From Volvariella volvacea V23 (lineage: Eukaryota > Basidiomycota > Agaricomycetes > Agaricales > Pluteaceae): DNA of 64,000 nucleotides. Below are positions 13,428 to 25,934 of the stretch, piece after piece. The translations under genes and the position numbers were made by a program. Numbering within the stretch: position 1 is the stretch's first letter; the number at the start of each line of letters is the position of its first letter. Where the stretch lies: assembly GCA_000349905.1 (NCBI GenBank), contig KB722740.1, positions 1,341,309 through 1,405,308 on the forward strand, in the 5' to 3' direction. The notes under the pieces are model-generated. The model did not search any database, was not told the DNA's origin, and saw only the letters and a program-made list of their open reading frames with translations.

Positions 13428-16116
13428 ATGGCCGACGAGCAGGATGGGAATCCTATGGATACGACCGCCAAGTTGTTCAATTATTATGGTTATGCTCCAA
13501 GCGATGCCACAGTACGCGACTGCATATACCAATCTTGGAGCAGCAATAACAAGACGTCGTCTAGAGCAATTCAAGTGAATATGATCATAAATCTACCTCC
13601 AGATCTTCCCAACATGGTCACAAAGAACACAAGGTGAGGAGTTTCATGCAACTGTTTTTATTTGGGCTTATACTAGAGACAAAAGGAGCAGTCAGAGACC
13701 TGGCACAAGTTTTATAATCTAGTGGAACAGCATGATTATGACATGTGCAAAGCATGGAATGATGAAATTCAAAATCTCTTGGTCTTTGTATGTTTTATCC
13801 TTTGATTTTAAGTCTGTTTACTTATATATACTAGACTGGCTTGTTCACTGCAGCAGTTACAGCCTTTGTTGTAGAGGCATACCAATGGTTACAGGATGAC
13901 AAGGGTGATGAAACTATTAAACTTTTATCACAGTTGATGTTGCACGTTGCACCTACTAATTGCACTCAGGTACCAGACATAGTCAACTCAAAATCTGACA
14001 GCGTAGAGGCCTACATGGTCAGAGTTAACGTGTTCTGGTTTTTAAGCTTGACAGTTAGCTTGTTAGCTGTTGTAATTTGGATTCTGTGTCTTCAGTGGCT
14101 ACGAGAATTTCGGAGAGATGCTGCCATGCTGCCTCAGGATGCAATTTCATTGAGACAGCTCCATTATCAAGGGCTTATTACTTGGAAAGTACCACAGATC
14201 ATATCTTGTATATCTGTGTTACTTCAAGTTGCAGTAGTTTTGTTTTTCTCAGGATTGGTTGACCTAGTGTGGCATTTGCATCCTGTGGTTATGAAGTTTA
14301 CCATTACTATGGTCAGCATCACCACTTTAATCTTATTGGTGACAGCCATTGCTCCTGTGCTACAGCTATTTCTTTTAGGCTCATTGAGGTCTAAATGGCT
14401 GGAATATCAATGCCCATACAAGTCACCACAGGCTTGGTTTACTTATAGTATTGCCTACTGGATTTGTACCATCTTGCTGTTACGGCGATGTTACCTTAAC
14501 ACATCGTTAGAGTTTGATGGGAGTACCTCAGTACTTCCATCAAGAGCAAGTAAGATGACGAGAGTGGTAAAGACAGCAATGAGCTGAGTCGGAGATCCAT
14601 CAAAGGCATTAATGAGGTAAGTCGAGATAATATTCGCTCAACAAAGTACAAATAGATACAAGAGGTCAAGCTAAGGTTTTATGCTAGAGAATGGAAGTAT
14701 TTATATGTCTCTGTGGTATTAGGTTTTGGCTGAGAAAGGAAATGCGATACTCGAGTCATATGTACACGTAAGCTATGGACGCATAAGCTATACACGCGTA
14801 CATTACTAAATGTGGGAATGCTATTGTAGTTACTGGAAGAGGTTGTAACTACCGAAAGAAAGATGAGTCCAATGCGATGTCTGAGAAGTTCAAAAGCACA
14901 CAAGCTGAATGACGATTACCCATCGTTGTAACACTTGCCCATTAAACTTCACACAATAATTCAAAATTCATTCAACTCTTGGGTTGGTTTTGATAAAAAA
15001 TGGCAAGAATTAGAAGTTGAGAAATTCAGGGTATTAAAATCCCAATATAAAGATAATGTTGAAGATTCTCAGGAGCTTAACTCCAGTTATCATGCCTATG
15101 TTAATTCACTTGGTTATGATATATTCTTTGCCTCTAAAAATCTATTTGCAGGCATTAACTGGATATTAACCACTTTCAGTCATAGGCTTGATGTATTTCA
15201 GCAATATTTTGACTTGTTGTTTAAGCTAAATATATATGAGTTATATAAGCTTTCAGAGCCTACTATAACACATATTAATATAAATTTTGACTCTGTATCA
15301 ATTTCTGAAAAGCACTCAAACAACAACAAGACTATTATTTTTCAGATTCTGCATCAAATGCCTATGATTAAGAGCAAATCAATCACATTTTATCAGCATG
15401 AAACACAAAAGATTGTATCACAATTTTTCAGAGACTATCTTTATACCTTTGATGAAAAACACTTAATGGAGTATACCTGTGAGCTGCCATTGGAGCCTTT
15501 TTATTGGCACTTGGAGCATGAAAACTTTGAGGATTGGGTTGATGACAAAAATCTTAAGAGATTAAGCATAGATATCTTTATTATTTTGCAGGAACATATT
15601 GGAGCAAAGCTGACAAATGATAATGAAGCTATAAGTGAGAAAGAAATAACTATATATAAAAATCACATCAATCTTATTGTATCCAACTTTTGGAAAAGCT
15701 ATGTAAACCACTTTATGAAAGGTCCTAATCAGAACAGAAAAAACATTGATTACTATAATAGGATGTTACAAGTGTACTACAATTTGCTTACATCCAAACA
15801 CTTGCTTGATAATGAATTAAAAATTGATATAAGCCAATCAGTCAGAACTATTATCAGAGGGCTAACCAGATGGAATAATGTTGTTTTGGAAGCTCTGAAT
15901 GATACTCAAAGCTACAAACTCTATGATAAGCTGTTATTAGGATTAATTCACATTGTGAATACAATGTACAGATCAGGATTGTTGTTAAAGTTTTATGTCA
16001 ATGACTATGTTTCAGAACAGTGGGATATTATATGTGAGCTAGCAACAAGCAAGCAAGAGAAGGTCTTTGATAGCTCAAAAAAGCCAAAGCTATCAGATTT
16101 AGTATTGCTGGCCTGA
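13428..16116 (+). pseudogene. DUF6535 membrane protein gene disrupted by a solo LTR
   Basis: Member of the basidiomycete DUF6535 family of multi-span proteins of unknown function. The start MADEQDGNPMDTTAKLF is tentative. An intron (donor about 13634, acceptor in tactagag near 13678) leads to TWHKFYNLVEQHDYDMCKAW, continuing NDEIQNLLVF. A second intron at about 13789-13834 leads to TGLFTAAVTAFVVEAYQWL. Four hydrophobic segments follow (TGLFTAAV, VNVFWFLSLTVSLLAVVI, ISCISVLLQVAVVLFFSGLV, ITMVSITTLILLVTAIAPVL) and the family block LEYQCPYKSPQAW. At 14478 the frame enters an inserted LTR and stops after about 35 foreign codons. If the 456-bp LTR plus one copy of its 5-bp duplication is left out, the frame reads straight through (ICTIL then PIKLHTIIQNSF) to a stop at 16116. 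Strongly AT-rich compared with its neighbours. The intact paralogue lies at 54.2-56.6 kb on the other strand. Confidence 0.82.
14478..14933 (+). mobile_element. solo LTR, family C
   Basis: 456 bp with TG...CA ends and imperfect terminal inverted repeats: TGTTACGGCGATG at the left, CATCGTTGTAACA at the right, 11 of 13 pairing. It is flanked by a perfect 5-bp target duplication, CTTGC at 14473-14477 and 14934-14938. It has no coding content. A diverged copy in the same orientation lies at about 53290-53748. Size, ends and 5-bp duplication fit a solo LTR left by recombination of an LTR retrotransposon; a hitchhiking non-autonomous element is the alternative. It interrupts the DUF6535 frame. Confidence 0.88.
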
Positions 16117-16516
16117 ATGTTTGTTAACATTTTGTTGCTAGCTGGATTTTTGTGCTCTGTAGATTAGCTTTCAATGACTTGCTGTGTATGTAGTTCTTAG
16201 TATGCTTTGGCTGAATATAATATGCTATTCAACTATTGTATTATTTGTGAAGCAATATTGATACAAAAGTTCATGGTAAAATCAGAAGTGAAGCCTTTTG
16301 GGGCAGTGGGGCACCATGTGCTCATGACCACAAAGGTGCCGCTGCCGAAATTGATTGACCATGCGCTTCCTCCTTCTCTCCAGTACACATGATCCCAACG
16401 GCCATCCACCGGACCGCAAGCTTAAAGCTGCTGTAAAATGACTCGCCCGTAGATAAATACAATTATACCTGTCACAACGCTTCATCTATCGTCGTGCGCG
16501 CTTATCTTACTTGTCC
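16117..16516. other. intergenic, AT-rich to balanced transition
   Basis: 3' flank of the DUF6535 gene and promoter of the hydrolase gene. Composition returns to balanced near 16.4 kb. No gene recognised. Confidence 0.45.
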
Positions 16517-17804
16517 ATGGCTCAACAGCTCCCTCAAGCACTCCATCCGTCCATTATACCCCGCCTCGACCCTGAATACGTCGAATTCCATAACAAACAT
16601 ATCACACATCTGCCTCCCCTTCATGAGCTTAAGTGGGATCCTGCGGTCCGGAATGCGACTGGGATAATACCAGGGCTCGCAGAACCTGAGGAGGTAGGGA
16701 GTATCGCTGATTTCGAGCTGAGTCAGTGCAAGGTTAGGGTGTATACACCAAAAGGCGAACGGCCAGAGGGCGGGTGGCCGTGCTTTTTGTTTTTCCATGG
16801 TGGGGGGTGGACGTTGGGAAATATAGCGAGCGAAGCGCATTTTTGTACTTGCATGTGTAATAGTAAGCTTTCCCTCCCGTTGTCTATCATTTCGTGTGTT
16901 TCATTCTTGCTCAATTGGTTATCCCAAGATGCAAAGGCGGTAGTGGTATCGGTGGACTATAGATTAGCCCCTGAGATCCCCTACCCGGCTGCAGTCGAAG
17001 ACGCTGTAGAATCGCTTCATTGGGTATACAATCAAGGGCCATCCTTAATCAACATCAATCCCTCCAAGATCGCAGTCGGCGGTTCATCCAGGTACGCCCA
17101 GCCCGCCTCTCATTAAGCTAGCCCCAGAGCTAACCAATGCACGCAAAAGCGGTGGCAACCTCGCAGCGATCCTAGCCCTCAAATCTGCCGAGCTGTCCCC
17201 GCCTATCCCAATAATCTTCCAGCTCCTCGTCGTACCTGTAACCGACAACACCGCTCTCCCAAACGATCCTAAAACAGCACTGGCCTACCCCTCCTGGACA
17301 GAAAACGTCCACACACCCTGGCTCTCACCCGCTCGTATGCTCTGGTTCAGGTCCAACTATCTCCCGGGGCCAAATGACTCACCAGATAAAACCAAATGGG
17401 ACGCATCGCCCATTTTTGCGGGTGAGGATCTGCTGAGGCGGCTTTCGGAGACGAGCAAGGGAGCTTGGATTGGTGTGTGCGAGCTGGATTTGCTGAGGGA
17501 TGAGGGTATTAGGTATGGCGAGAGATTGAAGAGCGTTGGAGTCGAGGTGGAGACCGTGGTTTATAAGGGTGCGCCGCATCCTATAATGGCTTTGGCTGGT
17601 GAGTGGTGGCGGTGTGAGGCTACCGTTCCAAAATTCTGATGTAGATTGGATTCGGGCCCTGTTTGGGATAGGGTAAGTAATGGATCATAGTCCAGTATCG
17701 GGAAAATGCTGATTAGGCCGACTATTCCTAGTGTACTCTCCATTGGTACGAGACTTGTCAACGATGCAGGACAGGCTCTAGCCAAAGCCTTTGGCACGGC
17801 GTAG
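16517..17804 (+). CDS. alpha/beta hydrolase, HSL/arylacetamide-deacetylase type
   Basis: Esterase or lipase-like enzyme of the hormone-sensitive-lipase group. It begins MAQQLPQALHPSIIPRLDP, with no signal peptide. The oxyanion-hole motif FLFFHGGGWTLGN is at about residues 93-105. VVSVDYRLAPEIPYPAAVED follows. The nucleophile elbow GGSSSGGNLAA is assembled across an intron (donor about 17092, acceptor about 17148). The acid is probably in CELDLLRDEG, and the histidine in KGAPHPIMALA. Other introns: 16861-16928 (AAT split A|AT), one after ALA near 17600, and one near 17672. These give the C-terminus DWIRALFG...VLSIGTRLVNDAGQALAKAF ending FGTA with TAG at 17802-17804. All catalytic elements are present. 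Substrate unknown. Confidence 0.87.
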
Positions 17805-18229
17805 CAGTAGGCTTGAATTTGAAATATGTAAGATAATTGCAGGTACGTCGATTCGTATTTTCAATTTCAAGATACAATTGATTCTTAGTCAAGTGAGGGA
17901 CAGGTTAAATCTTAAGGAATGAAGAGTGTAGGTTAGCTAAGAAACTTTGTGTCGAGAAGTGCGAATAAAATGAATAAAATATGGAAAGATGTCGCAGAGG
18001 AATAAAGAGAGGAAAGAATAAAGAAGTCCCCGATGGTGGAAGAGAAGCATAAATGATTGTTTGAATGACATTCTTATTCGGTGAGAACTTGACAATTCCA
18101 TCTTGCGCAGCATATGCGAGCGAATCTTCGAGCCTTTCAAACTGAACATAAGCGAATTCATGACTTGGGTCTGTACGAGCAAGCAAGCAGATTAGCTAGT
18201 ATCATAGGCGACAAATTGGATTAGAGTGC
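17805..18229. other. intergenic, convergent 3' ends
   Basis: Between the hydrolase (+) and peroxidase (-) stop codons. A minus-strand frame at 17937-18182 was considered as a last peroxidase exon and rejected. Nothing else seen. Confidence 0.5.
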
Positions 18230-20278
<2,049 letters not shown>

Positions 20279-21944
20279 CTTGCTTGAGAGGAGAACTGGA
20301 AAGCAAAATCCGTTAGTAGAGAACGTGGGTGAGTCGATGAATGAGTGTATGTGTATGTGTGAGTGTGAGTGAGACTGAGAAGTAGAGAGCGAGATATGAG
20401 TGGCGAAGCTGGAATTGAGTGGAGATGGTGGAAGAAGGTGGAAGAGTTGCGAGATGAGATTCGATCCCGGACTTCCTGAGCTTTAAAGCTAAAATTCGAA
20501 CTAGGGATTCCTTCTGCGTGAGCCACAGAATGAAAGATTGTATGACCCAGCCACTGTCCATGTCCTTCCCTTTAGAAGTAAGAATAGACGGATTCGTCGC
20601 TGGACAGGTTTTTGCCGCCTTGAGATCGGGCAAAGAAGTCAAAGTTGCTTTTGCTTTTGCTCTATGTCAACCTAGAAGTAATCGTAGTGCGGCTCGTTAG
20701 TATTATAGAAAATGATGCACGCCGCATGACCATATTGAGCCAAATCCTGGTACTTCTGGGAGGGAGCGTCGGACTAAGTTGACTTAGTTGTACACGATGA
20801 GGATCAAGCTTCATAGCCAAGTCCATACCGTTCCGAAAGGCGTCTGGCAAGAATATATGCGCAAATTGGGTAGATATTGCCTTGATACCTTGATAGCCTT
20901 GTCAGCCAGATTTTTCAATGGTCAGTACCTCAACGGTTCGGTATTGGCTGGGTGCTTACTGGATAGTTAAATTCGATTCTAAATGGCTGGAATTGAGACA
21001 AGAGAAACAGGCATGACATCCGCCTTGCAGCTAAGCCACCCCAATTATATCGCATAATTGTAACAAACTCGAGAGTAACGATGACACAAGCGTTGATAGC
21101 AGTACTATACCTGAACTGTCTTTGTACAAGGTTAACCGCATTGCTCACTGGCATATACTTAAGGTGCTGGCTGTTGGACGTAGAGCGCCATGGCCCAACG
21201 TCCGAAATGCTTGAGGTCAAGAAAAGGCTTCGGCTTCAGTCATTTGGTCATTTGGTTCATGTGCTCTCCCTCCTATTCTGCGTGGACACATCGTGGGAAT
21301 TGCATCCGCGTCGCGACACGCACATCGCCCGCGAGCAGACCCCTGTGTGGAGGGAATGAGGATCGTCTCGTAATAAGGTGGAACTGCGGCACGTTTGCTG
21401 CAGTGATGCATGGGCGTCTCTGCTGATCAGGCCCAGGTCCCCGGCCGTTAATTTGCGATCTCCTGGGGTGTGATGTGCACAGGTGACATGCAGATCGCTG
21501 CACCTGCGCTGAGCACTGGGCACAGGAACGACGCTGGAGCCAGTGCAGGAGCACAGCAGACGTGGACATGCTCTTCCCGAGCGGGTGCTTATGTCCGTCG
21601 CCTAAGTTTTAGTTGCTTGCTTCGTCATCGTCGTCACCAACACCAACCCAGATCGGTGTTGGTATGCACTTTTGGTTCTGATCTACCACATCACCGACCT
21701 TCCGATATAGTACTCTTCGTTCGGAGTGCCAGCGAGAACCGTTTTCAGGGAGGGGTTGTATATAAAAGGGCGACGTGGGCGAGGGACGGTTGTGTTTGCG
21801 TGGTCCCCGGTCTCTTCCTCCGCTGCATCAAGCCTCGACGTTCCTGTGAGTCAGTCCCAGATTCTGTAGTTCAAAGCCAACATTGTAGACTAGGTTGTGC
21901 TATACCCTCATCTCCAACTGCTTTCGCGCCGTTCAATACCCGCA
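20279..21944. other. long divergent intergenic region
   Basis: 1.67 kb between the peroxidase start (-) and the F-box start (+). It contains GT-rich simple sequence at about 20336-20376 and a TATA-like box near 21760. Several open frames exist at 20.3-21.6 kb but none has recognisable or well-spliced protein content. Confidence 0.5.
21760..21769 (+). promoter_or_regulatory. TATA box of the large F-box gene
   Basis: TATATAAAAG lies about 180 bp before the start codon at 21945, a plausible core-promoter position with a leader of roughly 150 bases. Motif only; no transcript evidence. Confidence 0.45.
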
Positions 21945-24900
21945 ATGAGCTTGGACATCGAGTCCGCCACCGCTCCCTCGTCCTTCCTCAAGCCATCGAC
22001 CATCCAGACCGGTCGACTGGTCGCTCCCTCTCTCTCGCTCTCCACCTCGCTCTCCAGCACGCTCGCACCCTCCACCCTCACCTCCCCCACCCTTGCTCCA
22101 ACCCCATGCTCGCCCTACACCCCGTGCACACTCCTCACCTGTTCGTCTCCACTCGCGGGATCGGCTCTCAAGTCGCCTCCAACACCCCGCAACCCCCAAG
22201 CCCACCTTCCCGCCCTTCCGCACGAACTCCTGCTCATCATCATCTCCCTCCTGGACGACGAATCCCTCTACGCCCTCACGCGAACAAACCGCTCGCTGCA
22301 CTACCTCGTCATTCCTTACTTGCTGCACAAATACGACATTCAAGACCCCCAGAGAGGCTGGGTCGTGCTATTCAACCACCCAGTGCAAATAGTGCCCATC
22401 CTGCGCTCCGCCTTGTTTTTCCATTCCCCGAGGCCGTCTACCGCTTCTGGTTACCCACACTCGCCATCCCAACTCACGCGATCCATAGAAACCGAGAAAA
22501 TCTCCTCCTCGGCCCTGTCATACGCGTACGCGTCCACGTCCACGTCCACGTCCACGCCCACCCCGGCATCCTCGGCCATAGCGAAAAGCAGCACCGATAC
22601 CTGGTCGTCCGGAGACAGTGGATACCGCCAACGTGCCGGTTCCAACTCTAGTCCTGCACCCGGCACGGGTGGAATATCCCAAATTCACGTTCACTTTGTT
22701 GGCGGCAAGGGGTGCTTCAAGAGGTTTTATCACGATGCAAAGGCTTTGGAGAGGCTGATGAGGTATAATGGGCATGGGTATATTCCGGCGTTGGATGGTG
22801 ATGGGAATGCGGCTACGAATATCGACACCAACGCCGAAACAGACGCCCACTTTGTCGATCCCAATACCAAAGATGTCAACACGCAAAACAGCGACAACAA
22901 CGATACCCGTCTACACCGGAATAACCAAGCTCTCGGAACCAATAGCTGTGCTCCAAGCACCGGCGCTTATGCGCGTAATAACGCTGGAGGCGGTGGAGGT
23001 GTCGGAATGAAATTACTCAAACTCCATCTATCTAATCTAGATTCTTGGGTCAGCGAGCTGAGGTATAGGGTCATGGATGACGACGACGACGGGGAGGAGG
23101 ATGACGATGAAGAATTGAATGTTGGAGAAACCCCCGTAGGAGGGGATGCAGACGAGCTCGGACACGAAAACGAAAACGAAGATGGGCTAGGATCCGGATC
23201 TATTCTCCTCCCTCAGGGAAGTGACATCATCGAACACGAGCAGGAGGGAGATGCTCACGGGGACGTGAACGTGGATGATGATGATAGCGATAATGATGCT
23301 GACGACGTGATCGACTCCGCCAGCGACACTGGTGCCGAACACGTTGACGGGCGCTTAACACCGGCTCAGGCTCAGGCTTGTCGACATTCCCAGTGCCAGT
23401 GCCAACGCCAGCGAACGCCGTCGCTGTCTCTTTCCACTAGATCCCACCTCCCAGTTGCACCCTCTGAGTCGTCCTCGCCTCTCTCACCGATAACACCCCT
23501 CTCCCCCCTCTCGCAGCACCTGTACTCTCCCGCATCATCCTACGCCTACACTCCTTCCCTTCACCACACGTCCAACCGCGAAATAGACCTCGCCCAGTTC
23601 CGACGAACTGTGACCAGGTTGCTTGAGACTGCCATTGTGGAGAGGGGGTGCCAGGAGGTGGAGGTTCGGTCTGGGCAGAGGCTGGTCAGCATATGGCGGG
23701 ACAGGAGGGGGGGTGGGTGTAGTTACGGAGAGGAGGATGGCTCGGAGATGCCTCTGTCTCCGTCTCTGCCCCAGACCGAGGATACCAGGAATAGCGACAG
23801 CGATGGCGCAGCGGTGGCCTTATCTCCCGCGCCCAGTTCTGTACCCGTGGACTCTCCGAAGACGACGCCGATCAAGTCTGCGGTGCTGTATAAGCGTATC
23901 GGGAATAAAGTCGTCGGGATGCTGAGGTCTTTGAGGAGGAAGCCTGGGGCATCGCAGGCGGACCACGACGCAGAGAACATAGACGAGAAGACCTTGTTGC
24001 GTGACCACGGCGTGGACAGTACTAGTGCTATACCTGCAAACATAGCAGATGCCATGAGCACGGGCGCGCATATACCCACCACCATTCTCTCGCATCCTTC
24101 GAGTCCCAGTCCCAATCCCGCGCCAGGCACGACCAACTCGAGCCTCCAGTCCTTTACCCTGCAATCAACGTTTCTCCTCCACCCGCCTTTCCAGCAGTGG
24201 ACGATTTCGCTCCTCAACGGGTCGTCGAGGCTGACGCGGCTGGCGATTGAGAATGTGAGGCTGGAGGCGAGGGTGTGGAGGAATGTGCTGGGGAGAATCA
24301 GACTGGAGGCGGTGGAGGACGTTTGTTTCGTGCAGAGCGATGGAGGTGGGGTGGGCGGTGGGGGGCTAGGAGAGGACGATGAGTTTCTTGCCGGAGGAGG
24401 GCCAGGAGGAGGGGAGAGGAGGCGGGATGGCCCGTTGCTGTGGGGGATTATGTTGGAGGATTTGTACGACTTTTTGAGGAGACATGAGGAGACGATTGAG
24501 AAACTCAAGGTTTTGGGGCATTATCAGAGTTGGAGGAATATGTTGGGGGATAGCTACGACGCTGGTGGAGATGAAGGCCCGGGCTCGAGTTCTAGCTCAA
24601 CCTCAACTCCAAACCAGGGCTCAAATCCTCCGCCTGTAGTAAACCCACTCTATTCTCCTCCTCCCGTTCATCAACCATCATACACCAATCTCCGCGCGCA
24701 CATCCACCCGCTCTTCGCCACCTTGACTCTTCCAAAGCTCAAGGAAGTCTGGGCGTACCCGCTGTTCATTGGGATGCTGCTCGCTCCGGGTCCAGAGAAG
24801 ATGAAGGGGGTGAAGAGGATCACGATCGTGTCGGGCGATAATGTGGGGGTCGTAGACTTGGACTGGGGGTTTGCGATCGGTGCAGGGGCAGATGCTGGAG

Positions 24901-25808
24901 GGGGTGGAGCGACAGTGGGCCAACAGCAGGTCCAGGCCCAGGCCAGCGACGATGAAGAGGAGCAAGAGGTTGAGAGGCAGCTGAGAAGGTCGGATTACGA
25001 ATGGTTTGGGTTGGCTTTGAAGGATGTCGCGAGGTTTACGGGCGGCACGGACCCTGGCCATGACTATACGGGGGATGAAGTAAAGGAGGCCGCATCACCT
25101 CCGAGTGTGGCCGCGGTGGAATCGACAAATGTGCAGGCGCTGGAGTCACCACGGCCGGGGAGGGGCAGGAGAACGAGCTGGAAGCGGTCTTTCAGTATGA
25201 AGAAGAAGAGGAATGGCGCGGGTGCGGCAGATCGCCCTCTTACTCGAAGCAATAGCGTCAGGTCAATTACAACGCCTGCGCCTGCAGCTGCGATTACAAG
25301 GACTACTACAAGTCAAAATATCCAACAGAGGGAGTTTACGCTCCAGCTTCAGTGTCTCTCCGGAAACGGTTTAGCAGCCCTTCTACGTTCTCAAACTCGC
25401 AAGCCGATTACTCCCCCCACCTCCTCCGAACCTACACCTCAACTCGCACCGCACCAGGCATCAGCCCTCCATCTCCTCCAGAACATCACCGAGCTCCAAA
25501 TCGGCTCGCGATGGTACTGGGACTTTGACGAGCAAGTCGTCGGGCTGCTGCCTAAATTCTGGAGCGAGTTTCCAGACCTGAGGAGGATCGTGGTGTGTGA
25601 CCAGACGGAAGAGGTGAGGGAGAAGTTGTTTGGGGAGGCGTTTTGGAGACGTGTTGGGAGGATGTGTCAAGCTGATGGGGGTGGAGAATGTAGCGATGAC
25701 GAGGTTGATGGGAGGAGGAAGACGAAATTGGAGACAGCGAGGTTTAATTCGATGGGTTTGCAGGTGTGGGACTTTGAGTTGGGGACGTGGGGACATGTCG
25801 AGTATTAA
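21945..25808 (+). CDS. large intronless F-box protein (1287 residues)
   Basis: One uninterrupted frame from ATG 21945 to TAA 25808, unusual beside its intron-rich neighbours. A Ser/Pro/Thr-rich leader (about residues 1-85) precedes the F-box LPALPHELLLIIISLLDDES followed by LYALTRTNRSLHYLVIPYLL (about residues 87-130). The rest alternates long disordered acidic or Ser/Pro-rich stretches (for example DDDDGEEDDDEELNVGE at about residue 380) with folded-looking blocks. These blocks include KGCFKRFYHDAKALERLMRY, MKLLKLHLSNLDSWVSELRY, LHPPFQQWTISLLNGSSRLT, LPKLKEVWAYPLFIGMLLAP and HLLQNITELQIGSRWYWDFD, the kind of degenerate leucine-rich layout seen in fungal F-box receptors. Probable SCF ubiquitin-ligase subunit; substrate unknown. 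In-frame micro-repeats (a run of TCCACG units near 22535) suggest length polymorphism. Confidence 0.85.
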   Translation: MSLDIESATAPSSFLKPSTIQTGRLVAPSLSLSTSLSSTLAPSTLTSPTLAPTPCSPYTPCTLLTCSSPLAGSALKSPPTPRNPQAHLPALPHELLLIIISLLDDESLYALTRTNRSLHYLVIPYLLHKYDIQDPQRGWVVLFNHPVQIVPILRSALFFHSPRPSTASGYPHSPSQLTRSIETEKISSSALSYAYASTSTSTSTPTPASSAIAKSSTDTWSSGDSGYRQRAGSNSSPAPGTGGISQIHVHFVGGKGCFKRFYHDAKALERLMRYNGHGYIPALDGDGNAATNIDTNAETDAHFVDPNTKDVNTQNSDNNDTRLHRNNQALGTNSCAPSTGAYARNNAGGGGGVGMKLLKLHLSNLDSWVSELRYRVMDDDDDGEEDDDEELNVGETPVGGDADELGHENENEDGLGSGSILLPQGSDIIEHEQEGDAHGDVNVDDDDSDNDADDVIDSASDTGAEHVDGRLTPAQAQACRHSQCQCQRQRTPSLSLSTRSHLPVAPSESSSPLSPITPLSPLSQHLYSPASSYAYTPSLHHTSNREIDLAQFRRTVTRLLETAIVERGCQEVEVRSGQRLVSIWRDRRGGGCSYGEEDGSEMPLSPSLPQTEDTRNSDSDGAAVALSPAPSSVPVDSPKTTPIKSAVLYKRIGNKVVGMLRSLRRKPGASQADHDAENIDEKTLLRDHGVDSTSAIPANIADAMSTGAHIPTTILSHPSSPSPNPAPGTTNSSLQSFTLQSTFLLHPPFQQWTISLLNGSSRLTRLAIENVRLEARVWRNVLGRIRLEAVEDVCFVQSDGGGVGGGGLGEDDEFLAGGGPGGGERRRDGPLLWGIMLEDLYDFLRRHEETIEKLKVLGHYQSWRNMLGDSYDAGGDEGPGSSSSSTSTPNQGSNPPPVVNPLYSPPPVHQPSYTNLRAHIHPLFATLTLPKLKEVWAYPLFIGMLLAPGPEKMKGVKRITIVSGDNVGVVDLDWGFAIGAGADAGGGGATVGQQQVQAQASDDEEEQEVERQLRRSDYEWFGLALKDVARFTGGTDPGHDYTGDEVKEAASPPSVAAVESTNVQALESPRPGRGRRTSWKRSFSMKKKRNGAGAADRPLTRSNSVRSITTPAPAAAITRTTTSQNIQQREFTLQLQCLSGNGLAALLRSQTRKPITPPTSSEPTPQLAPHQASALHLLQNITELQIGSRWYWDFDEQVVGLLPKFWSEFPDLRRIVVCDQTEEVREKLFGEAFWRRVGRMCQADGGGECSDDEVDGRRKTKLETARFNSMGLQVWDFELGTWGHVEY

Positions 25809-25934
25809 TTGATATCATTCAGTTATTGGGAAGTAGTGTGATTAGTGTGATGTAGATACTATATTGTATACCATATATACCCTAGTAGGATACCGCTTAG
25901 GTGAAAAGTGTCGATTGATGATGTATGACTTCCA

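Noticed and set aside
13267..13578. Pro/His/Ser-rich frame before the DUF6535 gene as its N-terminus
   Set aside because: It runs through the region in a different frame from MADEQDGNPMD and no intron joins it in phase; left as non-coding.
17937..18182. Minus-strand frame that could serve as a further exon of the peroxidase
   Set aside because: The peroxidase frame meets TAA at 18230-18232 right after a normal C-terminus. The downstream frame is basic and hydrophobic with no peroxidase resemblance.
20440..20530. tRNA-like stretch with ATTCGA motifs
   Set aside because: No cloverleaf with acceptor pairing or A/B boxes in the right spacing could be drawn.
21470..22651. 393-codon plus-strand frame overlapping the start of the large F-box gene
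   Set aside because: Its content is Arg/His/Pro-rich out-of-frame reading of the F-box leader; the F-box itself is in the other frame.
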